Assembly (NCBI RefSeq): GCF_047553045.1
Contig: NZ_CP180208.1
Location: 682,001 to 746,000 of the forward strand
Reading direction: 5' to 3'
Origin: Sphingomonas_L flavalba_A
Lineage (GTDB): Bacteria > Pseudomonadota > Alphaproteobacteria > Sphingomonadales > Sphingomonadaceae
Length of the DNA: 64,000 nucleotides
Made by a program: the position numbers and the translations under genes. Of this stretch, positions 8,040 through 17,024 are shown piece by piece (position 1 is the stretch's first letter; each line of letters starts with the position of its first letter). The notes below the pieces were generated by a model. That model had not been told where the DNA came from. It was given only the letters and a program-made list of their open reading frames with translations, and searched no databases.

Positions 8040-8190
8040 TCAAGGGGGGTTGAACATTCGCCCGGCGCCTTCCGGGTATCGGGGGGCGGACTGGTGTGAA
8101 GATGTTGGGTCGGGATTCGGCGCTCGCCTGCGGGTCCGCCATTGAGATTTTTGGCCAGCGGCAATAGGCAGTGTGGTCAGGAGGCGGGCC
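8040..8190. other. Intergenic region between CRISPR array and efflux operon
   Basis: 150 bases with no convincing gene. It ends with CAGGAGG at 8178-8184, the ribosome binding site of the TolC-family gene. The promoter of that operon probably lies here or within the array, but I see no clear -35/-10 pair. Confidence 0.4.
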
Positions 8191-9561
8191 ATGCGAGTCT
8201 GGCTGGCGGCGGTTGTCGGGGTGTGTGCGGTGCCGGTGTCGGGGCCGGCCGTTGCGCAGGACACCGCGCCGGTTGCGCTAGAATACCGCGCGGCGCAGCA
8301 GCGGCTGCTGGAGCGGTCCGACGCGATTGCGGCGTCCGACGCCAATCTGCGCGGCAAGGCGTTTCAGGCCGGGGCAACGCGGTCGCTCGGCCGGCCGGAG
8401 GTCGATGTCGAAGCGCAACTGCTCGATTATCAGAAGACGCTTTACCTGCCGTTCGGGTCGCTGGCGCCGGTCGCGCAGGCGTTCGGCATAGATGACCCGT
8501 TGCGGTTTCGCCGGCGGGAGACGGCGGTGCGGCCGATCGTCACGGCGACGCTGCCGCTCTACACCGGTGGCCAGATGGCGGGGGTGAAGGCGGGCGCGCG
8601 CGCCCAGCTCGATCAGGCGCGGGCGGAGCGGCAGGGCGCGGTCGACAAGGCGTTGCTGCAACTGGCGCAGGCCTATTACGGCCAGCAACTGGCCGAGCAG
8701 GCGCTTGGCGTGCGCCGCGACGTGCTCGCCGGGCTTGAGCGGCACCTGTCGGACGCGGAGAAGCTGGAGCGCGAACAGTTCATCAGCCGCGCGCAGCGGT
8801 TGCAGGCGCAGGTCGCCCGCGACGATGCGGCGCGCGCATTCGAGACGGCGGTGTCCGATTTGGCGAGCGCCAATGCGGCGCTGGCCGGGCTGCTGCGCGC
8901 GCCGGACGGTGTCCGCCCGCTGACGCCGCTATTCGTCGACGCGCGGGCGCTTCCCCCGCTGGAGACTTTTACGGCGCGGGCGCTGGATGCCCACCCAGAG
9001 ATCGGCCGGCTGCGCGCGCTGGAGGCGCAGGCGGAAGCGGGCGTGACGATCGAGGAGTCGAAGCGGCGGCCGACGCTCTACGGCTTCGGCCAATATAATT
9101 TCGACCGGCGGGATTCGCTGCTGACCGACCCGGACTGGAGCGTCGGCATCGGCCTGCGTTACAAACTGGCATCGGGCATGGGGCGTAACCAGGCGGTGGC
9201 GGCGGCGCGGCAGACGGCGTTGCAGGCCGACGCCGGTCTGCGCGAGGCGCGCACCCAGATCACCATTGGCGTGACCGGTGCGTGGAACGCGGTGGAAGCG
9301 GCGCGCAAGCGTTTCCTGCTGCTCGACAGCGCGCTGGAATCGGCGGCGGAGAATCTGCGGTTGCAGCGGCTGTCCTACCGCGAGCAGCAGGCGACGTCGC
9401 TTGACGTGATCGACGCCGAACTGGGCCTTGGCCGCGCCCGTATTCAGCGCGCGCAGACGGCGCATGATTACGTACTGGCGCTGGCGCAATTGCTCGACTT
9501 CAGCGGGGAGATCGACGCGCTGCCCGATTATGCCGCCCGCGCCGACAGGGAGGTCCGGTGA
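8191..9561 (+). CDS. TolC-family outer membrane efflux protein
   Basis: 456 aa. A signal peptide (MRVWLAAVVGVCAV... up to PAVAQ, about residue 22) leads into two repeats of the long-helix outer-membrane-efflux domain, rich in Ala, Arg and Gln as in TolC coiled coils. The start ATG at 8191 has CAGGAGG six bases upstream, which beats the GTG at 8173. It would form the outer-membrane channel. It is the first gene of a five-gene overlapping set with a membrane-fusion protein and two ABC-2 permeases. Confidence 0.9.
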   Translation: MRVWLAAVVGVCAVPVSGPAVAQDTAPVALEYRAAQQRLLERSDAIAASDANLRGKAFQAGATRSLGRPEVDVEAQLLDYQKTLYLPFGSLAPVAQAFGIDDPLRFRRRETAVRPIVTATLPLYTGGQMAGVKAGARAQLDQARAERQGAVDKALLQLAQAYYGQQLAEQALGVRRDVLAGLERHLSDAEKLEREQFISRAQRLQAQVARDDAARAFETAVSDLASANAALAGLLRAPDGVRPLTPLFVDARALPPLETFTARALDAHPEIGRLRALEAQAEAGVTIEESKRRPTLYGFGQYNFDRRDSLLTDPDWSVGIGLRYKLASGMGRNQAVAAARQTALQADAGLREARTQITIGVTGAWNAVEAARKRFLLLDSALESAAENLRLQRLSYREQQATSLDVIDAELGLGRARIQRAQTAHDYVLALAQLLDFSGEIDALPDYAARADREVR

Positions 9562-10589
9562 GCGAGGAAAGCGAGGAAGCACAAGCGGGCGAGCCGCAGA
9601 TGCCGGAAGCGCGGCGCCGCCGCCGGCTGGCGATTGTCGCTGTGGGCGCGGTGCTGCTGTTGCTCGCGGTGGGGTTGTGGCTTGCCTACCGGCCGGCGCC
9701 CGATCTGGTGCAGGGCATGGTCGACGCGCGGCAGGTGCGGATCGCCAGCAAGGTCACCGGGCGGATCGCGGCCTTCCACGTCGAGGAAGGGCAAACGGTC
9801 CGCGCCGGACAGTTGCTTTACACGATCGCCAGCCCGGAAGTGTCGGCGAAGGCGCAGCAGGCGGATGGGGCGCTGGCCTCGGCGCGGGCGGTGGAGAGCA
9901 AGGCGAATAACGGCGCCCGGCCGGAGGACGTGCGCGCGGCGGCGGCGCAATGGCGCCGGGCCGATGCGGCGGCGGCGCTGGCGCGGACCACCTACCAGCG
10001 CAGTCAACGCCTGTACGACGAAGGGGTGCTGGCCGGCCAGAAACGTGACGAGGCGCGAACCAACGCCATTGCGGCGGATGAGGCGGCGAAGGCGGCGCGG
10101 GCGCAATATGACCAGGCGCTGGCCGGTGCGCGGGTGGAGGACAAGGCGGCGGCGCGCGGCCAGACCGAACAGGCGCAGGGCGCGGCGGCGGAAGTGGCGG
10201 CCGCGGCGGCGGAAACGCGGGTGACCGCGCCGATCGCCGGCGAGGTCGGCCGCCGGCTGGCCCAGCCCGGCGAACTGGTGCCGCAGGGTTTCCCGGTGTT
10301 CGTGCTGAGCGACGTCGCCCATCCGTGGGTGACGCTGACCCTGCGCGAGGACCAGTTGCGCGGGATCGCGCGGGGCAGCGAACTGGTCGGCACCGTGCCG
10401 GCGCTGTCTGGCCAGCGGGTGCGTTTTCGGGTCGGCTATGTCGCGCCGGCCGGCGATTTCGCGACCTGGCGGGCGACCCGCCAGTCGAGCGGGTTCGACG
10501 TCAAGAGCTTCGAGATTCGCGTCATGCCGGTCACCCCGGTGCGCGGGTTGCGGCCGGGTATGACCGTGTTGTTCGACTGGCCGCAATAA
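9558..10589 (+). CDS. HlyD/EmrA-like membrane-fusion protein
   Basis: 343 aa periplasmic adaptor. A charged N-terminus (ARRRRR) and one membrane anchor (about residues 25-45) are followed by the biotinyl-lipoyl half-motif (VRIASKVTGRIAAFHVEEGQTVRAGQLLYTI, cited in part), a coiled coil of about 100 residues rich in Ala/Glu/Arg, and the second lipoyl half (TRVTAPIAGEVGRRLAQPGE). It starts with GTG overlapping the TolC stop and ends in TAATG shared with the next gene. Its role is to bridge the inner-membrane permeases and the TolC channel. Confidence 0.9.
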   Translation: MSEESEEAQAGEPQMPEARRRRRLAIVAVGAVLLLLAVGLWLAYRPAPDLVQGMVDARQVRIASKVTGRIAAFHVEEGQTVRAGQLLYTIASPEVSAKAQQADGALASARAVESKANNGARPEDVRAAAAQWRRADAAAALARTTYQRSQRLYDEGVLAGQKRDEARTNAIAADEAAKAARAQYDQALAGARVEDKAAARGQTEQAQGAAAEVAAAAAETRVTAPIAGEVGRRLAQPGELVPQGFPVFVLSDVAHPWVTLTLREDQLRGIARGSELVGTVPALSGQRVRFRVGYVAPAGDFATWRATRQSSGFDVKSFEIRVMPVTPVRGLRPGMTVLFDWPQ

Positions 10590-11779
10590 TGCCGGGTGCG
10601 GGCGCCACGGCGGGGGCGGGCGCCGCCTTTCGCGACGGATGGCGCCGGGAGGTCCGCTTCCTGCGCGGCAGCGCATGGGACCTGGCACTGGTCAGCTGGA
10701 TTCCGCTGTTGCTGTTGGCGCTGGTCGCCGTTCAGTTTGCCGCCGGGGTGCCGCGTGCGCTGCCGATCGCGGTCGTCGATCTCGACGGCGGCGGCATCGC
10801 ACGTGAACTGACGCGGCGGCTGGACGCGGCGCCCGGCCTGCGCGTCGTCGCGCGCCCGGCGGACATGGCGGCGGCGCAGCGGCTGGTCCGCGCCAGCCGC
10901 GCCTATGCGGTGGTGCTGATCCCGCGCGATACCGAACGGACGGTGCTGCGCGGGGAAAGCGCCGATCTGACCGTGTTCTACAACGCCAGCTATGCGACGG
11001 CGTCGGGCGCTGCGCTGCGCGATGTCGGCGCGGTGGTGCAGGCCCATGCGGCGCGGCTGGCCACGGAACTGGGGGCGGCCGCAGCCCCCGGTGCGATCCG
11101 TCCGCCGCCGATCGCCGCGCACACCACCATCTTGTTCAACCCGCAGGGCAGTTACGAACTGCAACTGGTTGCGTTGCTTCACCCGGCGCTGCTCCACCTG
11201 CTGTTCATGGTCGCGGTGGCGAGCGCGCTGGGGCGGGAACTGCGCGACGGGAGCATCGGGCAGTGGCTGGCCGCGCGGCCTCGAACCGATGCCGCCGCTG
11301 CGGTTGCCGGCAAGATTGCTGTCTACCTCGCCATTTTCATGGCATGGGGTGTCGTCGCCACCGGCTATCTCGCCGGGCTGCGCGGCTGGCCGATCCTTGG
11401 CAGCCCGATGATGCTCCTGTGCGGCTATGCGGCGATGTACCTCGCCTATGCGGGGGTGACGGTGCTGGTCACCGCGATCACGCTGTCGATGGGCAAGGCG
11501 CTGTCGGCGGCCGGGCTGTATGCCGGCGCGTCCTTCGCCTTTGCCGGGGCGATCTTCCCGATCGAATCCGCGTCGCTGTTCGCGCGGCTGTGGAGCGCGC
11601 TGCTGCCCTACACCGCCTTTGCCAAGCTGCTTGCCGAGCAATGGATGATGGGGGCGCCGGCATGGGTGTCGATGCCGCAACTGGCGATCATGCTCGCTTT
11701 CCTGCTTGTCGGCGTGGCGGTGGGGTTGCCGCGCTACATCGCGGCGGCGGCGCGGCCGGTGGTCTGGGGGCGGCGATGA
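10589..11779 (+). CDS. ABC-2 type permease, first of a pair (YhhJ/YbhR-like)
   Basis: About 396 aa. One N-terminal membrane segment (WIPLLLLALVAVQFAAGV) is followed by a large periplasmic domain beginning ALPIAVVDLDGGGIAREL and carrying FYNASYATASG. Five C-terminal membrane segments follow, as in ABC-2 exporters of the DUF3533/YhgE-like type. The start ATG overlaps the stop of the fusion-protein gene. It forms a heterodimeric pore with the next gene. No ATPase domain exists in either. Confidence 0.85.
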   Translation: MPGAGATAGAGAAFRDGWRREVRFLRGSAWDLALVSWIPLLLLALVAVQFAAGVPRALPIAVVDLDGGGIARELTRRLDAAPGLRVVARPADMAAAQRLVRASRAYAVVLIPRDTERTVLRGESADLTVFYNASYATASGAALRDVGAVVQAHAARLATELGAAAAPGAIRPPPIAAHTTILFNPQGSYELQLVALLHPALLHLLFMVAVASALGRELRDGSIGQWLAARPRTDAAAAVAGKIAVYLAIFMAWGVVATGYLAGLRGWPILGSPMMLLCGYAAMYLAYAGVTVLVTAITLSMGKALSAAGLYAGASFAFAGAIFPIESASLFARLWSALLPYTAFAKLLAEQWMMGAPAWVSMPQLAIMLAFLLVGVAVGLPRYIAAAARPVVWGRR

Positions 11780-12903
11780 TCGGGCGGGCGTTTCGTGCCA
11801 CCTTCCGCGCCGTGCTGAGCGACAGCACCGCATTAATGCTGCTCGTCGGTTCCGCCGTGCTCTATTCCTTCTTCTATCCCAGCGCCTACGCGGGGGAGGT
11901 GGCGACGCGCATTCCGATTGTCGTCGTCGACATGGACAATAGCGGCAGCAGCCGTTTGCTGGTCGGCAGGCTGCGCGCGGTGCAGCAGGCGGAACTGGTC
12001 GCGCGGCTGCCCTCGCCGCAGGCGGCGCTCGGCTGGATAACCGACCGGCGGGCAAGCGCGTTGGTGCTGGTTCCGGAGGGGTTCGAGCGCGCCATCCTGC
12101 GTGGCGAGCAGGGCACGGTCGCGCTATACGGAAATGGCGCCTATCTGCTGCGCGGCAGCACCGCGCTCGCCGGGGTCGGCGCCGCGCTCGGCGCGCTCGG
12201 CCGGGATGCGGCGACAGGACAGGCGATGATGCTCGGCGCCCCGGCACCGCCGGCGTTCAGCGTCCTTCAGCGGCCGTTGTTCAATACCCGCGAAGGGTAT
12301 GGCAGCGCGGTGTTCCCCGGCGTGACCTTCGTGATTATTCATCAGACATTGCTGATCGGCCTGGCATTGCTTGCCGCGACGATGCGCGAACGGCACGGCG
12401 CGCGCCGTTTCGGCGCCGGCGAACTGTTCGGCATTGCCCTGGCCTTCTTCGCTATCGGCTGCGCGAACACCGCCTATTACACCGGTTTCGTCTTCTGGTT
12501 CCAGGACATGCCGCGCGCCGCCGGTGGTTTTGGCGCGCTGGCGGTGGCGACGGCGCTGTTCGCCGCGGCGACGGTGGCGGCGGCGCTGGCGCTGGCCAGC
12601 CTGTTCCGCACGCGGGAGCGGCCGATCCAGCTGTGGATCGTCACCTCGGTGCCGATCTTCTTTCTGTCCGGTCTGTCCTGGCCGGCGGAGGCGATGCCCG
12701 GCTGGCTGGCGCTGCTCGCCCGTCTGCTGCCGACGACGCCGGGCATCCACCTGATGGTCGGCATCAACCAGATGGGCGCGACGCTGGCGGAGCAGCGGAT
12801 TGAGTTGCTGAACCTCGCCGGGCTGACCCTGTTGTATGGCGCGGTGGCGGTGGCCCGTTTCGGCCGCCCGTCCGCGCGGGCGGGCGCGGGGAAGGGCGGA
12901 TGA
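11776..12903 (+). CDS. ABC-2 type permease, second of a pair
   Basis: About 375 aa, same architecture as the preceding gene. An N-terminal membrane segment is followed by a periplasmic domain (IPIVVVDMDNSGSSRLLV; LYGNGAYLLRGS) and C-terminal membrane helices ending with the FFLSGLSWPAEAMPGW segment typical of ABC-2 permeases. The ATG overlaps the upstream TGA. The paralogous pair presumably arose by duplication. The cognate ATPase (often a double-ATPase protein such as YbhF/RbbA) is missing from the operon, so energy coupling must come from elsewhere. Confidence 0.85.
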   Translation: MIGRAFRATFRAVLSDSTALMLLVGSAVLYSFFYPSAYAGEVATRIPIVVVDMDNSGSSRLLVGRLRAVQQAELVARLPSPQAALGWITDRRASALVLVPEGFERAILRGEQGTVALYGNGAYLLRGSTALAGVGAALGALGRDAATGQAMMLGAPAPPAFSVLQRPLFNTREGYGSAVFPGVTFVIIHQTLLIGLALLAATMRERHGARRFGAGELFGIALAFFAIGCANTAYYTGFVFWFQDMPRAAGGFGALAVATALFAAATVAAALALASLFRTRERPIQLWIVTSVPIFFLSGLSWPAEAMPGWLALLARLLPTTPGIHLMVGINQMGATLAEQRIELLNLAGLTLLYGAVAVARFGRPSARAGAGKGG

Positions 12904-14132
12904 CGGAGCGGCGGACGGCGGGTAGCCAGACGCGCGGCGAACGGATGCTGGCGCTGCGGCGGGCGCGGATGGCGGCAGCGCCCCCGGTGCTGCGCGGCGG
13001 GTTCCGGCCGTTCTTCCTTGCCGCCGGGCTGTGGGCGGTCGCGGCGATCGGCCTGTGGGTCGCGATGCTGTCCGGCCTGCCCGCGCCGGTGGCGGGCGAC
13101 TGGCTGGCCTGGCACCGCCATGAAATGCTGTTCGGTTTTGTCGGCGCGGCGATCGCCGGTTATTATCTGACCGCCATTCCCAATCGCAGCGGCCGCCTGC
13201 CGGTGGCCGGGCCGCCGCTTGCCGCGCTGGCGCTGCTGTGGCTGGCCGGACGGGTGGCGCTGCTGCTGTCCGGCGGTCCCGGCGGCGCGGTGGCGATGCT
13301 GGTCGATTGCGCCTTTCCGTTCGTGCTGGTGCTGCTCGGCGCGCGCGAGGCGCTGGTGATGGGCAACCGCAACCTGCCGCTGGTCGCGCTGGTGCTGCTG
13401 CTTGGCATCGCCAGCGTGCTTGATCATGGCGGGGCGACAGGCTGGATTGCGGATGACGCGCTTGGCTGGCGCGGCGGTCTCGCCCTGATCGTCGTGCTGA
13501 TCGCTATGATCGGCGGGCGGCTTGTTCCGTCCTTTACCCGCAACTGGCTGGCGCGGAGGGGCGCGACCGGGCGGATGCCCGGCCAGCCTGACCGTTACGA
13601 CCGCGCCGCGATGGCGGTGACGGCGGCGGCGCTTGCCGGCTGGGCCGTCTGGCCCGACGCGCGGGCGACCGGCCTTGCCCTTGCCGCCGCCGCGCTGGCG
13701 CAGGCGGGGCGGATGGCGCGGTGGCGCGGGATGACGGCGGCGCGCGACCCGCTGGTGCTGAGCCTGCATCTGGGCTTTGCCTGGCTGCCGGTGGGACTGG
13801 CGCTGCTGGCGGCGTCCGGGCCGGGCGGGCCGGTGCCGCGCACCGCCGCGCTGCACGCGCTGACGGCGGGGGCGATGGCGACGATGATCCTGGCGGTGAT
13901 GACCCGCACCATCCTGAGCCAGACGGCGCGGGATCTGCGCGCCGGGCCGCTGACCGTCGCTGCTTATGCGCTGGTGACGCTGGGGGCGCTGCTGCGGATG
14001 GCAACCGCGTTCGACCTGCTTGGCTATCAGGTCGGGATCATGGTTTCCGGCGGGGTGTGGACGGCGGCGTTTGGCGCGTTTCTGGTCGGCTATGCGCCGA
14101 TACTGGTTGCGCCACGAGCGGCCGGGCGGTGA
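12900..14132 (+). CDS. nnrS: NnrS family protein
   Basis: 410 aa polytopic membrane protein with about 12 hydrophobic segments. The N-terminal signature RGGFRPFFLAAG and the HRHEMLFGFVGAAIAGY segment carry histidines expected to bind haem or copper. Known NnrS proteins relieve nitrosative stress and contain haem and copper. The ATG overlaps the stop of the second permease, so it is the last gene of the efflux operon. Presence of NnrS beside an exporter might mean the operon answers a haem-, metal- or NO-related stress; that is inference. Confidence 0.88.
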   Translation: MTERRTAGSQTRGERMLALRRARMAAAPPVLRGGFRPFFLAAGLWAVAAIGLWVAMLSGLPAPVAGDWLAWHRHEMLFGFVGAAIAGYYLTAIPNRSGRLPVAGPPLAALALLWLAGRVALLLSGGPGGAVAMLVDCAFPFVLVLLGAREALVMGNRNLPLVALVLLLGIASVLDHGGATGWIADDALGWRGGLALIVVLIAMIGGRLVPSFTRNWLARRGATGRMPGQPDRYDRAAMAVTAAALAGWAVWPDARATGLALAAAALAQAGRMARWRGMTAARDPLVLSLHLGFAWLPVGLALLAASGPGGPVPRTAALHALTAGAMATMILAVMTRTILSQTARDLRAGPLTVAAYALVTLGALLRMATAFDLLGYQVGIMVSGGVWTAAFGAFLVGYAPILVAPRAAGR

Positions 14133-14159
14133 CGGAAGCGACGCCGCAGACCATCTATA

Positions 14160-14177
14160 TATCGATATGGATCGATA
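14160..14177. promoter_or_regulatory. Palindrome TATCGAT-N4-ATCGATA upstream of TonB receptor
   Basis: A perfect 7-bp inverted repeat with a 4-base centre lies in the only AT-rich stretch between NnrS and the TonB receptor, about 90 bases before the receptor start. A regulator site is the simplest reading, but no regulator gene is adjacent. Confidence 0.35.
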
Positions 14178-14269
14178 GATACCTTCATAACTTCACATAG
14201 TTTGCGGTGCGCCGCCCGCTCTATCGTCCCCACCGATAAGAAAGCGATTTAATCGGGAGGGCTTTGACC

Positions 14270-16600
14270 GTGACACACCGGCTCTATTCGACGACCTGTT
14301 TGCGTGCGCTTGCGCCCGCGCTGATCGGCGCCGCAGGCTTTGCGCTGGGCGCCCCGGCCTTTGCGCAGGGCGCGCCGGCCACCCATGCACCCGCCGACAC
14401 CCATGCCGAGAACGACGGCGGCCTCGCCGATATCGTCGTCACCGCCCGCCGCCGCGAGGAAAGCCTGATGCGGACCCCGGTGTCGGTCACCGCATTCACC
14501 GGCGAGGAACTTGAGCGGCGGCAGATCGGCAAGAGCGACGAAATCGGCCGCTTCTCTCCGAACGTAGAGTTCCGCAGCCAGGCCAATGCGTCGAGCGGCA
14601 ACAACAACGCGATCGTTTTCGTGCGCGGCATCGGCCAGTCCGATTTCGTGCCGAGCGTCGAACCGGGCGTCGGAATCTATGTCGACGAGGCCTATCTGGC
14701 TGGTGTGGCCGGGGCGGTGATCGGCCTTGCCGACATCGAATCGATCGAGGTGCTGCGCGGGCCGCAGGGCACGCTGTTCGGTCGTAACACCATTGGCGGC
14801 GCGGTGTTGATCAACACGGTGAAGCCAAAGCCCGGTTTCGAAGGCACGCTGGACGTTGCCGGCGGAACGGACAGCTACCTGATGGGGCGGCTGACCCTGA
14901 ACGTGCCGCTGGCCGACAACCTCTATTCGCGGGTTACGTTGCTTGGCCGCCAGCGCGACGGGTGGGTGAAATACGTCAACCTGCCCGGCAGCCGGGGCGG
15001 CGGCAGCGAGGATACGCAGGGGGCGCGGCTGGCGTTGCGCTGGGAACCGAGCAGCACGGTGACCATCGACCTGAGCGCCGATTACACGACCAGCAAATCG
15101 GCTGGCCCGCCGCAGATCCACCTGTTCGACAACCGCGACTACGCGCCGGACGGCACCACGCTGACCACCGTCGGCGAATATAACCAGCTGGTCCAGCCGT
15201 TCTACGGCGGCCCGCTGATCGACAACAGCTATACTACCACCCTCAAGAAATTCGTGAATTACGGCACGCAGTTCGATGGGTCGAAGCAGGATATCTGGGG
15301 GTTGAACTTCACCACCTTGTGGGAGCTGGGCGGCGCCAATCTGAAGACGATCACCAATTACCGCAATGTCCAGAGCCGCGACGGCCGCGACGAGGACGGT
15401 ACGCCGATCGACAAGGTCAACCACATCCGAGACCTGTTCGACGGGGAGCAGTGGAGCCAGGAAATCCAGTTGTCCGGTTCCGGCTTCGACCGCCGGCTCG
15501 ACTGGACGTTCGGTGCCTATTACGCGGAAGATAGTACCGCCAATATCAACCCGATCGATTTCTCGCTGCTCGGCCTGACATCCGGTTCTATCGTCAAGAA
15601 GAAGAGCGCGGCGCTGTTCGGGCAGGCGACATACGACCTGACCGACAAGCTGAGCTTTACCGCCGGGTTGCGCTACACCAACGAGAAGAAGGACTTCATC
15701 GTTGACGATCGCATCCAGTATGTGACGCGGGTCTGGGGGCCGATGATCGGCGCGCCCGCCGGCTTCGTTACCCTGCCGCCGAACGCCTTCAAGCTGGCGG
15801 CGAACGGGGTGACCAAGGCCAATGCCGAGGTCGTCGACCATTATTACAACCTGAGCTATCAGGCGTCGGATGACGCGATGATCTACGCGTCCTATTCGAC
15901 CGGCTTCAAGGGCGGCGGCTTTGTTCAGCGCATCACTCCCGGCGCGGTCGTCACCTCGTTCGAGCCGGAATTCGCCAAGGTCTATGAAGTCGGCTTCAAG
16001 CTGCAGGGGCTGGACAACCGCGTCCGCCTGACCGGCGCCGCCTTCTTCACCGATTATACCGACATGCAGATCGTCGTGCAGCGCGGCGTCGCCCCGGCGA
16101 CGGAAAATGCCGGTGACGCGGAAATCAGGGGCTTCGAGCTTGAAGCGGTAATGAAGCCGACCCGGACGCTGCAGCTGTCCGGCGGGCTTGGCTATTTGAA
16201 GGCCAAATACACCAAGCTTGACCCCAGCGCGACGATCCCGATCACCAACAAGTTGCCGAGCACGCCGAACTGGCAGTTCAACCTTGCTGCCTATTACACG
16301 GTGCCGACCCCGGTGTTCGACGGCGAGTTGAGCCTGCGCGCCGACTATTCCTGGTCGGACGGCTACTTCCTCAACGCGGAGAACGACGTCCTGCAGAGAC
16401 AGCGCCCCTATGGCCTGCTGAATGCCGCGATCAGCTGGATCGACCCGAGCGGCAAGCTGGAGCTGTCCGTGCAGGGCAAGAATCTGGCCAACAAGGCCTA
16501 TCTGACCTCGCCGCAGCTGGCGATCAATATTCAGGGGCAGGTTGCCCCGACGGTTGGCCAGGACCGGCAGTTCACCGCCAGCGCCAAATACCGGTTCTAA
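14270..16600 (+). CDS. TonB-dependent receptor
   Basis: About 776 aa outer-membrane receptor. Signal peptide to about residue 33 (ending APAFAQG), TonB box (ADIVVTARRREESLMRTPVSV, cited in part), plug domain (VLRGPQGTLFGRNTIGGAV), then a 22-strand barrel ending in the aromatic C-terminus ASAKYRF. It starts with GTG at 14270, nine bases after GGGAGG; a TTG at 14264 is possible. The N-terminal style is typical of the many substrate-uptake receptors of sphingomonads. It stands between the efflux operon and an MFS gene, so its ligand is unknown. Confidence 0.92.
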   Translation: MTHRLYSTTCLRALAPALIGAAGFALGAPAFAQGAPATHAPADTHAENDGGLADIVVTARRREESLMRTPVSVTAFTGEELERRQIGKSDEIGRFSPNVEFRSQANASSGNNNAIVFVRGIGQSDFVPSVEPGVGIYVDEAYLAGVAGAVIGLADIESIEVLRGPQGTLFGRNTIGGAVLINTVKPKPGFEGTLDVAGGTDSYLMGRLTLNVPLADNLYSRVTLLGRQRDGWVKYVNLPGSRGGGSEDTQGARLALRWEPSSTVTIDLSADYTTSKSAGPPQIHLFDNRDYAPDGTTLTTVGEYNQLVQPFYGGPLIDNSYTTTLKKFVNYGTQFDGSKQDIWGLNFTTLWELGGANLKTITNYRNVQSRDGRDEDGTPIDKVNHIRDLFDGEQWSQEIQLSGSGFDRRLDWTFGAYYAEDSTANINPIDFSLLGLTSGSIVKKKSAALFGQATYDLTDKLSFTAGLRYTNEKKDFIVDDRIQYVTRVWGPMIGAPAGFVTLPPNAFKLAANGVTKANAEVVDHYYNLSYQASDDAMIYASYSTGFKGGGFVQRITPGAVVTSFEPEFAKVYEVGFKLQGLDNRVRLTGAAFFTDYTDMQIVVQRGVAPATENAGDAEIRGFELEAVMKPTRTLQLSGGLGYLKAKYTKLDPSATIPITNKLPSTPNWQFNLAAYYTVPTPVFDGELSLRADYSWSDGYFLNAENDVLQRQRPYGLLNAAISWIDPSGKLELSVQGKNLANKAYLTSPQLAINIQGQVAPTVGQDRQFTASAKYRF

Positions 16601-16619
16601 ACAACTTCACTTGCGCGGC

Positions 16620-16659
16620 GGGGCGTCGGGGCGATCGGAACGGATCGCCCCGGCGCCCC
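16620..16659. terminator. Strong hairpin after TonB receptor gene
   Basis: 17-bp stem with one G-T mismatch (GGGGCGTCGGGGCGATC paired with 16643-16659) and a 6-base loop, 20 bases past the receptor stop. There is no T-tract, so termination strength is uncertain. Confidence 0.55.
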
Positions 16660-16747
16660 GCAGGCGTTTGAAGGCAGGCGGGCCGGCTGCGCTAAGTGGT
16701 TGTCGGTGGCGGTGCGGGGCGACCCGGTTCTTTCCCGCCATGTCCGG

Positions 16748-17001
16748 CGGTGTGCGGTCGCGGTCGGCTGGCGGTCGAGGCGAGGCGGCAATCGCCGGGC
16801 GAGCGGCATGACGACCGCGACCGAGGCGAGGATGAACGCTGCCGTTGCGGCGAAGCCGGCGATGGCGATCAGATGGCCGCCGATTACGACGCGGGACAAC
16901 AGGGCGCCGCCCGTGGAGGCGACGATCCGGCCGGACAGAGAGAGTTTCGCTGCCAGACCAAACAGGTAGGGCGCCGCGATGAGCCGGAAGGTGTGTGGTA
17001 A
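16748..17001 (-). pseudogene. Decayed duplicate of the MFS transporter C-terminus
   Basis: Read on the minus strand this stretch encodes APYLFGLAAKLSLSGRIVAS, then GGHLIAIAGFAATAAFILAS, then a tail RRLPPRLDRQ. It closely matches the last 75 or so residues of the adjacent intact MFS gene (APYLFGLAAELDPSGRIVAS; GGYLIAIAGFAAIGAFILAS; QRRLDRQ). A 12-base deletion (FGGSLGPV region) and many substitutions separate the copies. No start and no matching stop remain. It is a partial tandem duplication in decay or the relic of a second transporter. Confidence 0.8.
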
Positions 17002-17024
17002 CCGACCCGGCGACTGCGGTGGAG

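Noticed and set aside
7048..8142. Minus-strand frames with repeated peptides such as FDPRLRAGGD and VSIHASAREAT
   Set aside because: The repeats are the translated CRISPR repeats, not a repetitive protein.
8040..8190. CRISPR leader on the right side of the array
   Set aside because: The stretch is GC-rich, follows a degenerate repeat, and the repeat polarity places the leader on the left.
8142..8495. Plus-strand frame of 117 codons starting before the TolC gene
   Set aside because: It overlaps the TolC gene out of frame; the real start has a strong ribosome site at 8178-8184 and a signal peptide.
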